Assembly: GCF_009720775.1 (NCBI RefSeq) | Contig: NZ_WNKW01000002.1 | Location: forward strand, 682,001-746,000 | DNA length: 64,000 bases | Direction of reading: 5' to 3' | Origin: Pseudoduganella danionis | Lineage (GTDB): Bacteria; Pseudomonadota; Gammaproteobacteria; Burkholderiales; Burkholderiaceae_D | Part shown: in pieces, positions 56,921 to 64,000 of the stretch | Numbering within the stretch: position 1 is the stretch's first letter | How the letters are laid out: each line of letters starts with the position of its first letter | Made by a program: the position numbers and the translations under genes | Notes under the pieces: model-generated | Database searches by the model: none | What the model was told of the DNA's origin: nothing | What the model saw: only the letters and a program-made list of their open reading frames with translations

Positions 56921-57688
56921 TCAGGCGCGGCGTTGTTGAGGTTTTGCTTCGGTGGTCAAGGCACTATCGGCATCGTACTGGTGGGCGCGCATCTGCATGG
57001 CGTCGCCCAGCATCACTAGCACAGGGCCGTGGGCAGCGCCCAGTCCTTGCGCTAGCGCGGCGATGGTGAGGCGGCGGATATGCTGGTCGGGACGGCTGCA
57101 GTTCTCGATCACCACTACTGGCGTTTCGGGATGGCGCCCTTGTCCCAGCAGGCGTTTTGCCGTGGCGATGGCTTCGCGCCCGCCCATGTACTGCACCAGC
57201 GTGTCGGTGTCGGGGATGGCCTCGTGCTCGCTGTGTTCCGGCGCCGTGGACGAGGTGAAGAAGGCCACGCTGCGTGCCACACCGCGCTTGGTCAGCGGCT
57301 GTTTGGTGGCGGCGGCGGCGGCCAGCGCGGTAGTAATGCCGGGCACCACTTCCACTTCGATGCCAGCTTCTTCCAGCGCGCGTAGCTCTTCATCGGCGCG
57401 GCCGAACATCATCGGATCGCCGCCTTTGAGGCGTACCACCAGCGGGAATTTCTTGGCGCTATCGATCATCTGCTTGTTGATGAACTGCTGCGCCGTGGAG
57501 AGCTGGCCGCAGCGCTTGCCGACCAGGATTTTCTCCGCTTGCGGGCACAGCTCCAGCATTTCGTCTGTCACCAGAGCGTCGTGCAGCACCACGTCGGCTT
57601 GCGCCAGCAGGCGCGCGCCACGTAATGTGATCAGATCCTGCGCGCCGGGACCGGCGCCGATCAGATAGACTTTTCCCAATGCTGACAT
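56921..57688 (-). CDS. cobA: Uroporphyrinogen-III C-methyltransferase (SUMT)
   Basis: The 255-residue protein has the SAM-binding start KVYLIGAGPGAQDLITLRGA, VVRLKGGDPMMFGR and MGGREAIATAKRLL. It makes precorrin-2 for sirohaem. There is no CysG dehydrogenase/ferrochelatase fusion, so oxidation and iron insertion must be done by other proteins (CbiX is a candidate for the latter). It is the downstream end of the cys operon, 48 bp after cysN. Confidence 0.92.
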   Translation of the reverse strand: MSALGKVYLIGAGPGAQDLITLRGARLLAQADVVLHDALVTDEMLELCPQAEKILVGKRCGQLSTAQQFINKQMIDSAKKFPLVVRLKGGDPMMFGRADEELRALEEAGIEVEVVPGITTALAAAAATKQPLTKRGVARSVAFFTSSTAPEHSEHEAIPDTDTLVQYMGGREAIATAKRLLGQGRHPETPVVVIENCSRPDQHIRRLTIAALAQGLGAAHGPVLVMLGDAMQMRAHQYDADSALTTEAKPQQRRA

Positions 57689-57736
57689 GCTGTGCTCCTA
57701 GTTTGCTGCGGTTGCTACGAGTGCTACGTTTGCCAA

Positions 57737-59056
57737 TTAGTCGGCCAGACGGATCATGCCCGCAGCCACGGTCTGGTGGGTGACTTCATCGATCAGGATG
57801 AAGGCGCCGGTAGCACGGATATCGGCATAGGCGTCGGCTGCCAGCGGCTGCTGCACAGTCAGGCCGATACGGGCGATATCGTTGAGCTTCAGGCCTTCTG
57901 CGCTGTGACGCTGCTGGGTGTTGATGTCCAGCAGAGACTCGATGGTGGTGATCTTGGCCGAAGTCTGTTTGGTGCCGTGCTTGATCCAGTATTTGCGGCG
58001 CAGGTCGAGTGCTTCATCCGACATCCAGCAGACGTCCGCTTTGAGCTGCTTGAGCAGGGTGGCTGGCTGTTCGGCGCCGGCCAGCATGTCGCCGCGCGAG
58101 ATGTCGAGGTATTCGTTCAGCAGCAGGGTGATGGACTGACCCACCACGGCCGACTGGTGCGAACCCTCCAGCGTGAGGATGTCTTTCACGGTAGCGCTCT
58201 GGCCCGAAGGCTGCACCACCAGCTTGTCGCCTACCGAAACCTTGCCGGCTTCGATACGGCCCATGTAGCCGCGGAAGTCGTTGGCTTCGTGGCCGTTGTG
58301 GCGTGCCACCAGCTGTACCGGGAAGCGGAATGGCGCAGCGTGCGATTCGTCGTACACCGACAGCGATTCCAGCAGCTCGATCAGGGTAGGGCCCTGATAC
58401 CAGTCCAGCTTCTCGCTCTTGTCCACCACGTTGTCGCCGGTCAGGGCGGACAGCGGAATCGGCGTGATGTCTTTCAGGCCCAGCGTGGCAGCGAATTCGC
58501 CGTAGGCTTTGACGATGCGGTCGTAGATGCTCTGGTCGTAGTTCACCAGATCCATCTTGTTGACGGCCACGATCACGTGCTCGATCTGCAGCAGGTGAGC
58601 GATGGTGGAGTGGCGCTTGGTCTGGATCAGCAGATCCACACCGCCATCTTCGCGCAGCTTCACTTTCGACACGTCGATCAGAATGATCACGGCATCGGCG
58701 GTGGAAGCACCCGTCACCATATTGCGGGTGTACTGTTCGTGGCCCGGCGTATCGGCGATGATGAACTTACGCTTAGGGGTTGCGAAGTAGCGGTAGGCCA
58801 CGTCGATGGTAATGCCCTGTTCGCGTTCGGCTTCCAGTCCGTCCGTCAGCAGCGACAGGTCGACCGTGTCGCCTACCGTGCGCTTGTGCTTGGAGCGCGA
58901 CATGGCGTCCAGCTGGTCGGCGAAAATGCCTTTGCTGTCGAACAGCAGGCGGCCGATCAGGGTGGATTTGCCGTCATCGACGGAACCGGCGGTAATGAAG
59001 CGCAGCAGGCCTTTTTCGGTCTGGTCTGCGGCTTGGGTTTCTATGCGTGCGTTCAT
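57737..59056 (-). CDS. cysN: Sulfate adenylyltransferase subunit 1 (GTPase) CysN
   Basis: The 439-residue EF-Tu-like protein has G1 GSVDDGKST (24-32), DTPGHEQYTRNMVTG (G3) and NKMDLV (G4), then two beta-barrel domains. It drives APS formation by CysD through GTP hydrolysis. No APS-kinase (CysC) domain is fused at the C-terminus. The start overlaps the cysD stop by 1 bp. Confidence 0.95.
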   Translation of the reverse strand: MNARIETQAADQTEKGLLRFITAGSVDDGKSTLIGRLLFDSKGIFADQLDAMSRSKHKRTVGDTVDLSLLTDGLEAEREQGITIDVAYRYFATPKRKFIIADTPGHEQYTRNMVTGASTADAVIILIDVSKVKLREDGGVDLLIQTKRHSTIAHLLQIEHVIVAVNKMDLVNYDQSIYDRIVKAYGEFAATLGLKDITPIPLSALTGDNVVDKSEKLDWYQGPTLIELLESLSVYDESHAAPFRFPVQLVARHNGHEANDFRGYMGRIEAGKVSVGDKLVVQPSGQSATVKDILTLEGSHQSAVVGQSITLLLNEYLDISRGDMLAGAEQPATLLKQLKADVCWMSDEALDLRRKYWIKHGTKQTSAKITTIESLLDINTQQRHSAEGLKLNDIARIGLTVQQPLAADAYADIRATGAFILIDEVTHQTVAAGMIRLAD

Positions 59057-59988
59057 CAGAAGTATCCTGCTTTTTTACGTTTTTCCATCGAGGCTTCGGA
59101 GGTCTGGTCGTCCATACGGGTGGCGCCACGTTCGGTAATCTGGGTCACGGCCGTTTCGGCAATGATCTGCTCCACCGTTGCTGCATCGGACGATACCGGG
59201 CAGGTGCAGGAGATATCGCCCACGGTACGGAAGCGTACCACCTGCGTTTCCACCGTTTCGCCTTCGCGTGGCGGGGTCAGATCGGTCAGCGGCACCAGCA
59301 GGCCGTTACGTGGAATCACCTGACGTTCGTGCGCGAAGTAGATCGGCGGCAGTTCCAGTTTTTCGCGGGCGATGTATTGCCACACATCGAGTTCGGTCCA
59401 GTTCGAGATCGGGAACACGCGCATGTTCTCGCCCGGATGGACGCGGGTGTTATACAGATCCCACAGTTCCGGACGCTGCGATTTCGGATCCCACTGGCCG
59501 AATTCGTCGCGGAACGAGAAGATGCGTTCCTTGGCGCGGGCTTTTTCTTCGTCGCGGCGCGCGCCGCCGATGCAGGCGTCGAAGCCGTGTTCGGCGATGG
59601 TTTCCAGCAGCGTCACGGCTTGCGCGGCATTGCGCGAATCGGTTTGCGGGTTACGCAGACGTACCGTGCCTTTTTTGATCGAGTCTTCCACCGAACCCAC
59701 GATCAGGCGTTCGCCCAGTTCGGCCACGCGCTTGTCGCGGAAGGTGATCACTTCAGGGAAGTTGTGGCCGGTGTCGACGTGCACCAGCGGGAACGGGAAT
59801 TTACCGGGACGGAAAGCTTTTTCCGCCAGACGCAGCAGCACTACCGAGTCTTTACCGCCCGAGAACAGCAGGGCAGGGTTGCTGCATTCGGCCGCGACTT
59901 CGCGCAGGATATGGATCGCTTCCGATTCCAGAGCATCGAGGTGGCGCGAATTGACGTGCGCGGCGTGGTTTTCAACGAGAGCGTTCAT
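59056..59988 (-). CDS. cysD: Sulfate adenylyltransferase subunit 2 CysD
   Basis: The 310-residue PP-loop ATP pyrophosphatase has SGGKDS (43-48), LVHVDTGHNFPEVITFRD and GGARRDEEKARAKERIFSFR. It makes APS from ATP and sulfate with CysN. Ends with the usual EASMEKRKKAGYF tail. Transcribed after cysH with a 48-bp gap. Confidence 0.95.
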   Translation of the reverse strand: MNALVENHAAHVNSRHLDALESEAIHILREVAAECSNPALLFSGGKDSVVLLRLAEKAFRPGKFPFPLVHVDTGHNFPEVITFRDKRVAELGERLIVGSVEDSIKKGTVRLRNPQTDSRNAAQAVTLLETIAEHGFDACIGGARRDEEKARAKERIFSFRDEFGQWDPKSQRPELWDLYNTRVHPGENMRVFPISNWTELDVWQYIAREKLELPPIYFAHERQVIPRNGLLVPLTDLTPPREGETVETQVVRFRTVGDISCTCPVSSDAATVEQIIAETAVTQITERGATRMDDQTSEASMEKRKKAGYF

Positions 59989-60036
59989 GACGATTGCCTA
60001 TTCTTGTGTGTACTGGGTTTTCTGTGGCGCTGGAGC

Positions 60037-60756
60037 TTACGCCGCCACGGATTTAATGCGTATCAGTTTGCCGTCGACCATGTGCAGGCCGCACTCTTTC
60101 GAGTCGGGGTTCTCCCACCACCAGCGGCCGGCGCGCACATCTTCGCCCGGCTGGACAGCGCGGGTGCAAGGTTCGCAGCCGATCGACGGGTAGCCCTGAT
60201 CGTGCAGTGCGTTATATGGTACGCCATTGTTGCGCAGGTAGTCCCATACGTCCTGTTCCGACCAGTCGGCCAGCGGATTGAACTTGGTCATGCCGTGGGC
60301 CGGATCATCTTCCTGCACATGCAGTTCGGCGCGCGTGGTGGACTGGGCGCGGCGCTGACCCGTGACCCATGCCTTGTTACCGGCCAGTGCACGACCGAGC
60401 GGCTCGACCTTGCGGATGCGGCAGCATTCGCGGCGCATTTCCACGCTGTCGTAGAAAGCGTTCAGGCCATGCTGGGCCACGTAGCCTTCTACTGCTTCTG
60501 CCTGCGGGCGGTACAGGGCAATCTCGTAACCGTCGTAGTGCTGCTTGACGCGATCCAGCATGTCCAGCGTTTCCTTGTGCAGACGGCCCGTTTCGAGCGA
60601 GAAGATACCGATGTTCAGCTTGGCCTTCAGGATCAGGTCCGTCAGCACCATGTCTTCGGCGGCCAGACTGGAGGCGAAAACAGCGGGGCTGAAGTCGGCC
60701 GCAATGCGCGCCAGCGTGGCGCTGGTGTCGGCGATTTTCTGGTTCAGGTCAGTCAT
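60037..60756 (-). CDS. cysH: Assimilatory APS reductase CysH
   Basis: The 239-residue protein has SSLAAEDMVL (modified P-loop), a Cys pair C111-C112 (ECCRIRKVEPL), CxxC at 194-197 (GCEPCTRA) and catalytic C222 (SKECGLH). The four extra cysteines bind a [4Fe-4S] cluster and mark it as an APS rather than PAPS reductase. That agrees with the missing CysC in the cluster. It reduces APS to sulfite with thioredoxin. Confidence 0.94.
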   Translation of the reverse strand: MTDLNQKIADTSATLARIAADFSPAVFASSLAAEDMVLTDLILKAKLNIGIFSLETGRLHKETLDMLDRVKQHYDGYEIALYRPQAEAVEGYVAQHGLNAFYDSVEMRRECCRIRKVEPLGRALAGNKAWVTGQRRAQSTTRAELHVQEDDPAHGMTKFNPLADWSEQDVWDYLRNNGVPYNALHDQGYPSIGCEPCTRAVQPGEDVRAGRWWWENPDSKECGLHMVDGKLIRIKSVAA

Positions 60757-60765
60757 GGTGTGTCC

Positions 60766-61374
60766 TTAGATACCGAAGCCGGCATCGCCAGTATTGACAC
60801 CCACGTTGCGGGTGTGGCGGCGGAACAGCGGTACTTTCTGGTCGACCGAAGCCTGATAGGTTTCCGAGAAATCGGACAGGCCTTTCAGCGCATCGTGGAT
60901 GTTGCGGTCGGCGCGTACGGCATAGGCGTCGAAGCCCACGCGCTGCATCGAGAACAGCTGGTCGCGCAGCACATCGCCAATCGCACGCAGCTCGCCGGTC
61001 CAGCCCAGGCGGGTGCGCAGGTTGTAGGCGATCGAATAGCCGCGGCCATCGGTGAATTTCGGGAAGTCCACTGCGACGACTGCGAACTTGGCCAGATCGT
61101 CCTTGAGTGGTTCCGGGCGTTCGTCGCTGGCGAACCAGACGCCGATTTCGCCATTTGCAGCCCGTGCCAGCAGCGCTTCGCGCTGGGCGTTCCACACTGC
61201 CACCGGCACGATGACTTTACCGGCAGGGACGGCCAGGGCAGCGATGTCTTCAGCCTCGGCCTTCACGCCTTCCGGCAGTTCCGGGCCGCGCAGTACCAGC
61301 CATTGATCTTCGACGACGCTACGGCCTTTGATGATCTGGCCGGCGTTCTGGGTCTTTACATCATGCATATTCAT
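60766..61374 (-). CDS. DUF934 family protein of the sulfate assimilation operon
   Basis: The 202-residue protein (start ATG ending at 61374, overlapping cysI by 14 bp; a second ATG two codons on is possible) contains AVDFPKFTDGRGYSIAYNLR and LRAIGDVLRDQLFSMQRVGF, the DUF934 core. This family sits between cysI and cysH in many proteobacteria. Its biochemical role is unknown; a helper for the ferredoxin- or flavin-dependent sulfite reductase has been suggested by context. No signal or TM. Confidence 0.9.
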   Translation of the reverse strand: MNMHDVKTQNAGQIIKGRSVVEDQWLVLRGPELPEGVKAEAEDIAALAVPAGKVIVPVAVWNAQREALLARAANGEIGVWFASDERPEPLKDDLAKFAVVAVDFPKFTDGRGYSIAYNLRTRLGWTGELRAIGDVLRDQLFSMQRVGFDAYAVRADRNIHDALKGLSDFSETYQASVDQKVPLFRRHTRNVGVNTGDAGFGI

Positions 61375-63052
61375 CCTCTCCTACCAGACGACCGGGTTCG
61401 ACGATCGGCGTGGCGTATACAAATTCCTTGAACGGGGCGATGCCCAGACGCTGGGCGCATTCGGCAAACGGTTCGCCTTCGGCGCGCTCGCGTACATACA
61501 CCTGCAGCAGGCGGCCGATTACTTCCGGCATTTGCAGCGCCGAGAACGATGGGCCGATGATCTTGCCGATGGCGGCGTTGTTACCTTGCGCGCCGCCGAT
61601 CGAGACCTGATACCATTCGCTGCCATCCTTATCCACACCCAGTACGCCGATACCGCCCACGTGGTGGTGGCCGCAGGCGTTGATGCAGCCCGAAATATTC
61701 AATTCGATTTCGCCGATGTCGTGCTGGAAGTCGATGCTGTCGAAGCGCTCGGCAATCGCCGCTGCAATCGGGATAGACTTGGCATTGGCCAGCGAGCAGA
61801 AGTCGCCGCCCGGGCAGCAGATCATGTCGGTCAGCAGGCCGATATTCGGCGTGGCCAGACCTTTGGCTTTGACCTGTTCCCACAGCGTGTACAACTGCGA
61901 CTGTTCGACGTCGGCCAGTACGATGTTCTGTTCGTGCGTGACGCGCAGTTCGCCGAAGCTGTATTTGTCGGCCAGATCGGCCATGAAGTCCATCTGTTCG
62001 GCGGTCGCGTCGCCCGGCGGCACGCCGGTCTTCTTCAGCGACAGCACCACGGCGGCATAGCCAGCCTGCTTGTGTGCCTTGACGTTGCGCTTGACCCAGT
62101 TGGCAAACGCCTTGTTGTCGGCGTGCTGTGCCAGATAGTCGATGTTGTCCAGCGCCTTGTAGGCATGCGGCTGGAAGTAGTCGATCACGCGCTGCATTTC
62201 ATCCTGCGTCAGGGTTTCTGGACCATCTTTCAGGTCGGCCCATTCGGCTTCCACCTGACGCGTGAATTCTTCCACGCCGATGGCTTTGAGCAGTATCTTG
62301 ATACGGGCTTTGTACTTGTTGTCGCGGCGGCCGTACTGGTTATACACGCGCATCACGGCTTCCGTGTAGGTCAGCAGGTGTTGCCATGGCAGGAATTCGC
62401 GGATTACGCTACCCAGAATAGGGGTACGGCCCATGCCGCCACCGGCCATGAACTTGAAGCCGATTTCGCCCGCTTCATTGCGCACCACGGTCAGGCCGAT
62501 GTCGTGCACGGCAATCGCAGCGCGGTCTTCTTCAGCACCATTGATGGCAACCTTGAATTTACGCGGCAGCGCGATGAACTCAGGGTGGAAGGTGGACCAC
62601 TGGCGCAGCACTTCCGCATACGGACGCGGATCGATGATCTCGTCGGCGGCCACACCGGCGAACGGGTCGGAGGTGGTGTTACGGATGCAGTTGCCCGAAG
62701 TCTGGATGGCGTGCATTTCCACCGAAGCCAGTTCGCTCAGGATGTCCGGGGTCTGTTCCAGCTCCATCCAGTTGAACTGGATGTTCTGGCGGGTGGTAAA
62801 GTGGCCATAGCCGCGGTCGTACTTGCGGGCAATATGGGCAAACATGCGCATCTGTTTCGATGCCAGCAGGCCGTAAGGCACGGCGATACGCAGCATGTAG
62901 GCGTGACGCTGCATGTACAGGCCGTTTTGCAGGCGCAGCGGCAGGAATTCGGCTTCGGTCAGCTCATCGGCGAGACGGCGGCGTACCTGATCGCGGTACT
63001 GGGCAATGCGTTCACGGACGATGAGATGGTCATATTGGTCGTATTGATACAT
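61361..63052 (-). CDS. cysI: Sulfite reductase hemoprotein subunit CysI
   Basis: The 563-residue protein has the sirohaem/[4Fe-4S] ligands C413-X5-C419 (CCPGGDFCSLANA) and C456-X3-C460 (SGCINACGHHHVGG). TTRQNIQFNWMELEQTPDIL is the N-terminal substrate-face motif. It reduces sulfite to sulfide with six electrons. No CysJ flavoprotein is encoded here, so the electron donor is unclear. First gene of the minus-strand operon, divergent from the cysB-like gene. Confidence 0.92.
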   Translation of the reverse strand: MYQYDQYDHLIVRERIAQYRDQVRRRLADELTEAEFLPLRLQNGLYMQRHAYMLRIAVPYGLLASKQMRMFAHIARKYDRGYGHFTTRQNIQFNWMELEQTPDILSELASVEMHAIQTSGNCIRNTTSDPFAGVAADEIIDPRPYAEVLRQWSTFHPEFIALPRKFKVAINGAEEDRAAIAVHDIGLTVVRNEAGEIGFKFMAGGGMGRTPILGSVIREFLPWQHLLTYTEAVMRVYNQYGRRDNKYKARIKILLKAIGVEEFTRQVEAEWADLKDGPETLTQDEMQRVIDYFQPHAYKALDNIDYLAQHADNKAFANWVKRNVKAHKQAGYAAVVLSLKKTGVPPGDATAEQMDFMADLADKYSFGELRVTHEQNIVLADVEQSQLYTLWEQVKAKGLATPNIGLLTDMICCPGGDFCSLANAKSIPIAAAIAERFDSIDFQHDIGEIELNISGCINACGHHHVGGIGVLGVDKDGSEWYQVSIGGAQGNNAAIGKIIGPSFSALQMPEVIGRLLQVYVRERAEGEPFAECAQRLGIAPFKEFVYATPIVEPGRLVGEDEYA

Positions 63053-63108
63053 ATTCTTCCTAGATAGTCGCTGGCTAGAATCCCCAAACTAGCGGCAATA
63101 GTAATAAA

Positions 63109-63167
63109 CTTCGTCTTTATTCCATACGACTTAGTCTTTATTTGCTTATATACGTATTGGGTATAAG
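63109..63167. promoter_or_regulatory. Candidate CysB/LysR-type sites between cysI and cysB
   Basis: CTTCGTCTTTATT (63109-63121) and CTTAGTCTTTATT (63130-63142) are direct repeats offset by 21 bp, two helical turns. Next to them, CTTATA-N11-TATAAG (63145-63167) is a LysR-type dyad with T-N11-A geometry. Both lie in the 153-bp divergent gap, where CysB-type regulators bind. Confidence 0.6.
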
Positions 63168-63205
63168 CTAGAACACTTAATAATTAAGATGGGCCAGAAC
63201 CTGCA

Positions 63206-64000
63206 ATGAACCTACATCAATTGCGTTTCGTGCGCGAAGCTGTACGCCAGAATTACAACCTGACCGACGCTGCCAAGGCACTGTTTACCTCGCAGCCGGG
63301 GGTGTCCAAGGCCATTATCGAGCTCGAAGAGGAGCTGGGCGTGGATATTTTTACCCGTCACGGCAAGCGTATCCGCGGCCTGACGGAGCCGGGCCGGCTG
63401 GTGCTGGAGTCGGTAGAACTGATTATGCAGGAAATCGATAGCCTGAAACGCATAGGTAAAGAGTACGCGGCACAGGACAGCGGCAGTTTTACCATCGCCA
63501 CCACCCACACCCAGGCGCGCTACACCTTGCCGAAAGTGGTGCAGGCCTTCATGGTGAAGTTCCCCAAGGTGCGCTTATCTTTATTGCAAGGTAATCCCCA
63601 GCAGATTGCTGAGATGGTACAGCGCGATCAGGCTGATCTGGCCATTGCTACCGAATCGATTGCGGAAATTAATGGTTTGATCACATTGCCATGTTATCAA
63701 TGGGAACACGTGGTGGTGGTGCCGCCTGACCATCCTTTATTGAAATCCAAGCAAGTAACGCTGGAAGAAATTGCCGCTTTCCCCATCATCACGTACGATA
63801 GCGCCTTCGCCGGCCGCAGCAAGATCGACCATGCGTTTTCCCTGCGTGGTCTGAAGCTGGACGTGTTGCTGGAAGCCATAGACGCTGATGTCATTAAAAC
63901 CTATGTGGAACTGGGCATGGGCATAGGCATTATTGCCGGTATGGCGTTTGACCCGGAACGGGACAAGAATCTGCGCGCCATCCCTGTAGGCCATCTGTTC
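63206..64000 (+). CDS. cysB: CysB-like LysR-family regulator (3' end outside window)
   Basis: The frame is open from ATG 63206 to the right edge (265 codons). The winged helix begins MNLHQLRFVREAVRQNYNLT, with LFTSQPGVSKAIIELEEELG and FTRHGKRIRGLTEPG typical of CysB/Cbl. The sensor domain has TTHTQARYTLPKVV and LLQGNPQQIAEMV, residues that contact sulfate or acetylserine in CysB. It is divergent from the cys operon and should activate it under sulfur limitation. About 50-60 C-terminal residues are missing. Confidence 0.92.
   Translation, partial: MNLHQLRFVREAVRQNYNLTDAAKALFTSQPGVSKAIIELEEELGVDIFTRHGKRIRGLTEPGRLVLESVELIMQEIDSLKRIGKEYAAQDSGSFTIATTHTQARYTLPKVVQAFMVKFPKVRLSLLQGNPQQIAEMVQRDQADLAIATESIAEINGLITLPCYQWEHVVVVPPDHPLLKSKQVTLEEIAAFPIITYDSAFAGRSKIDHAFSLRGLKLDVLLEAIDADVIKTYVELGMGIGIIAGMAFDPERDKNLRAIPVGHLF

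Noticed and set aside
59047..61431. Plus-strand open frame of 794 codons
   Set aside because: It lies antisense to cysD, cysH and DUF934, all with clear motifs; the translation shows no domain.

Overview
The window looks like chromosomal DNA of a Burkholderiales betaproteobacterium, most likely of the Oxalobacteraceae type (Janthinobacterium/Duganella/Massilia/Undibacterium group). This is an inference from gene content: an EpsD-E-F-G exopolysaccharide module with an EpsA-type LuxR regulator and PEP-CTERM proteins, a prp operon of the AcnD/PrpF type under a sigma-54 regulator, and an APS-reductase type cys cluster with a DUF934 gene. No rRNA, tRNA, CRISPR array, insertion sequence or phage gene was seen. 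Coding density is high and most genes sit in tight, often 1-4 bp overlapping, operons.

Layout. 1-3481: end of epsD, then epsE, epsF, epsG (export and chain-length control of an exopolysaccharide). 3535-7888: a pilin-like gene, galE, a sugar-phosphate nucleotidyltransferase and manC, which supply UDP- and GDP-sugars. 7956-12822: a TIGR03790-type secreted protein, a large secreted NucH/ExeM-type nuclease and a PEP-CTERM protein. 13027-14528: an orphan PhoB-like response regulator overlapping an EpsA-like LuxR regulator. 14657-24093: a compact type II secretion/type IV pilus hybrid operon (pseudopilin, GspF, GspE, four PilM/N/O/P-like assembly proteins, secretin lipoprotein, three more pilin-like genes). 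24308-24781: a small PEP-CTERM-like protein with a shortened C-terminal membrane segment.

24918-33708 is housekeeping: murJ, rpsT (with a striking leader), a 23S pseudouridine synthase, icd, chrA, a cold-shock protein, clpS-clpA. A REP-like inverted/direct repeat lies between clpA and prpR. 33842-45516 is the propionate (2-methylcitrate cycle) locus: prpR divergent from prpB-prpC-acnD-prpF-prpE, with a near-perfect -24/-12 promoter and helically phased TGAAAC repeats, followed by the DUF485-actP carboxylate symporter pair. 45768-49400 encodes a six-PAS GGDEF/EVL c-di-GMP protein. 49430-53295: xth, an AT-rich gap, an unrecognised small gene, a DUF1653 gene, a lipoprotein and pepA. 53398-56083: lptF, lptG, cbiX. 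56090-63052 (minus strand): a glutamine-cyclotransferase-like protein, then cobA-cysN-cysD-cysH-DUF934-cysI, covering sulfate to sulfide plus the sirohaem methyltransferase. A cysB-like regulator diverges from it and runs off the right edge.

The strongest candidates for new biology are the hybrid secretion system embedded in an exopolysaccharide/PEP-CTERM neighbourhood, the mutually exclusive hairpins in the rpsT leader, the degenerate nucleotide-binding motifs of EpsG, and the shortened PEP-CTERM anchor.
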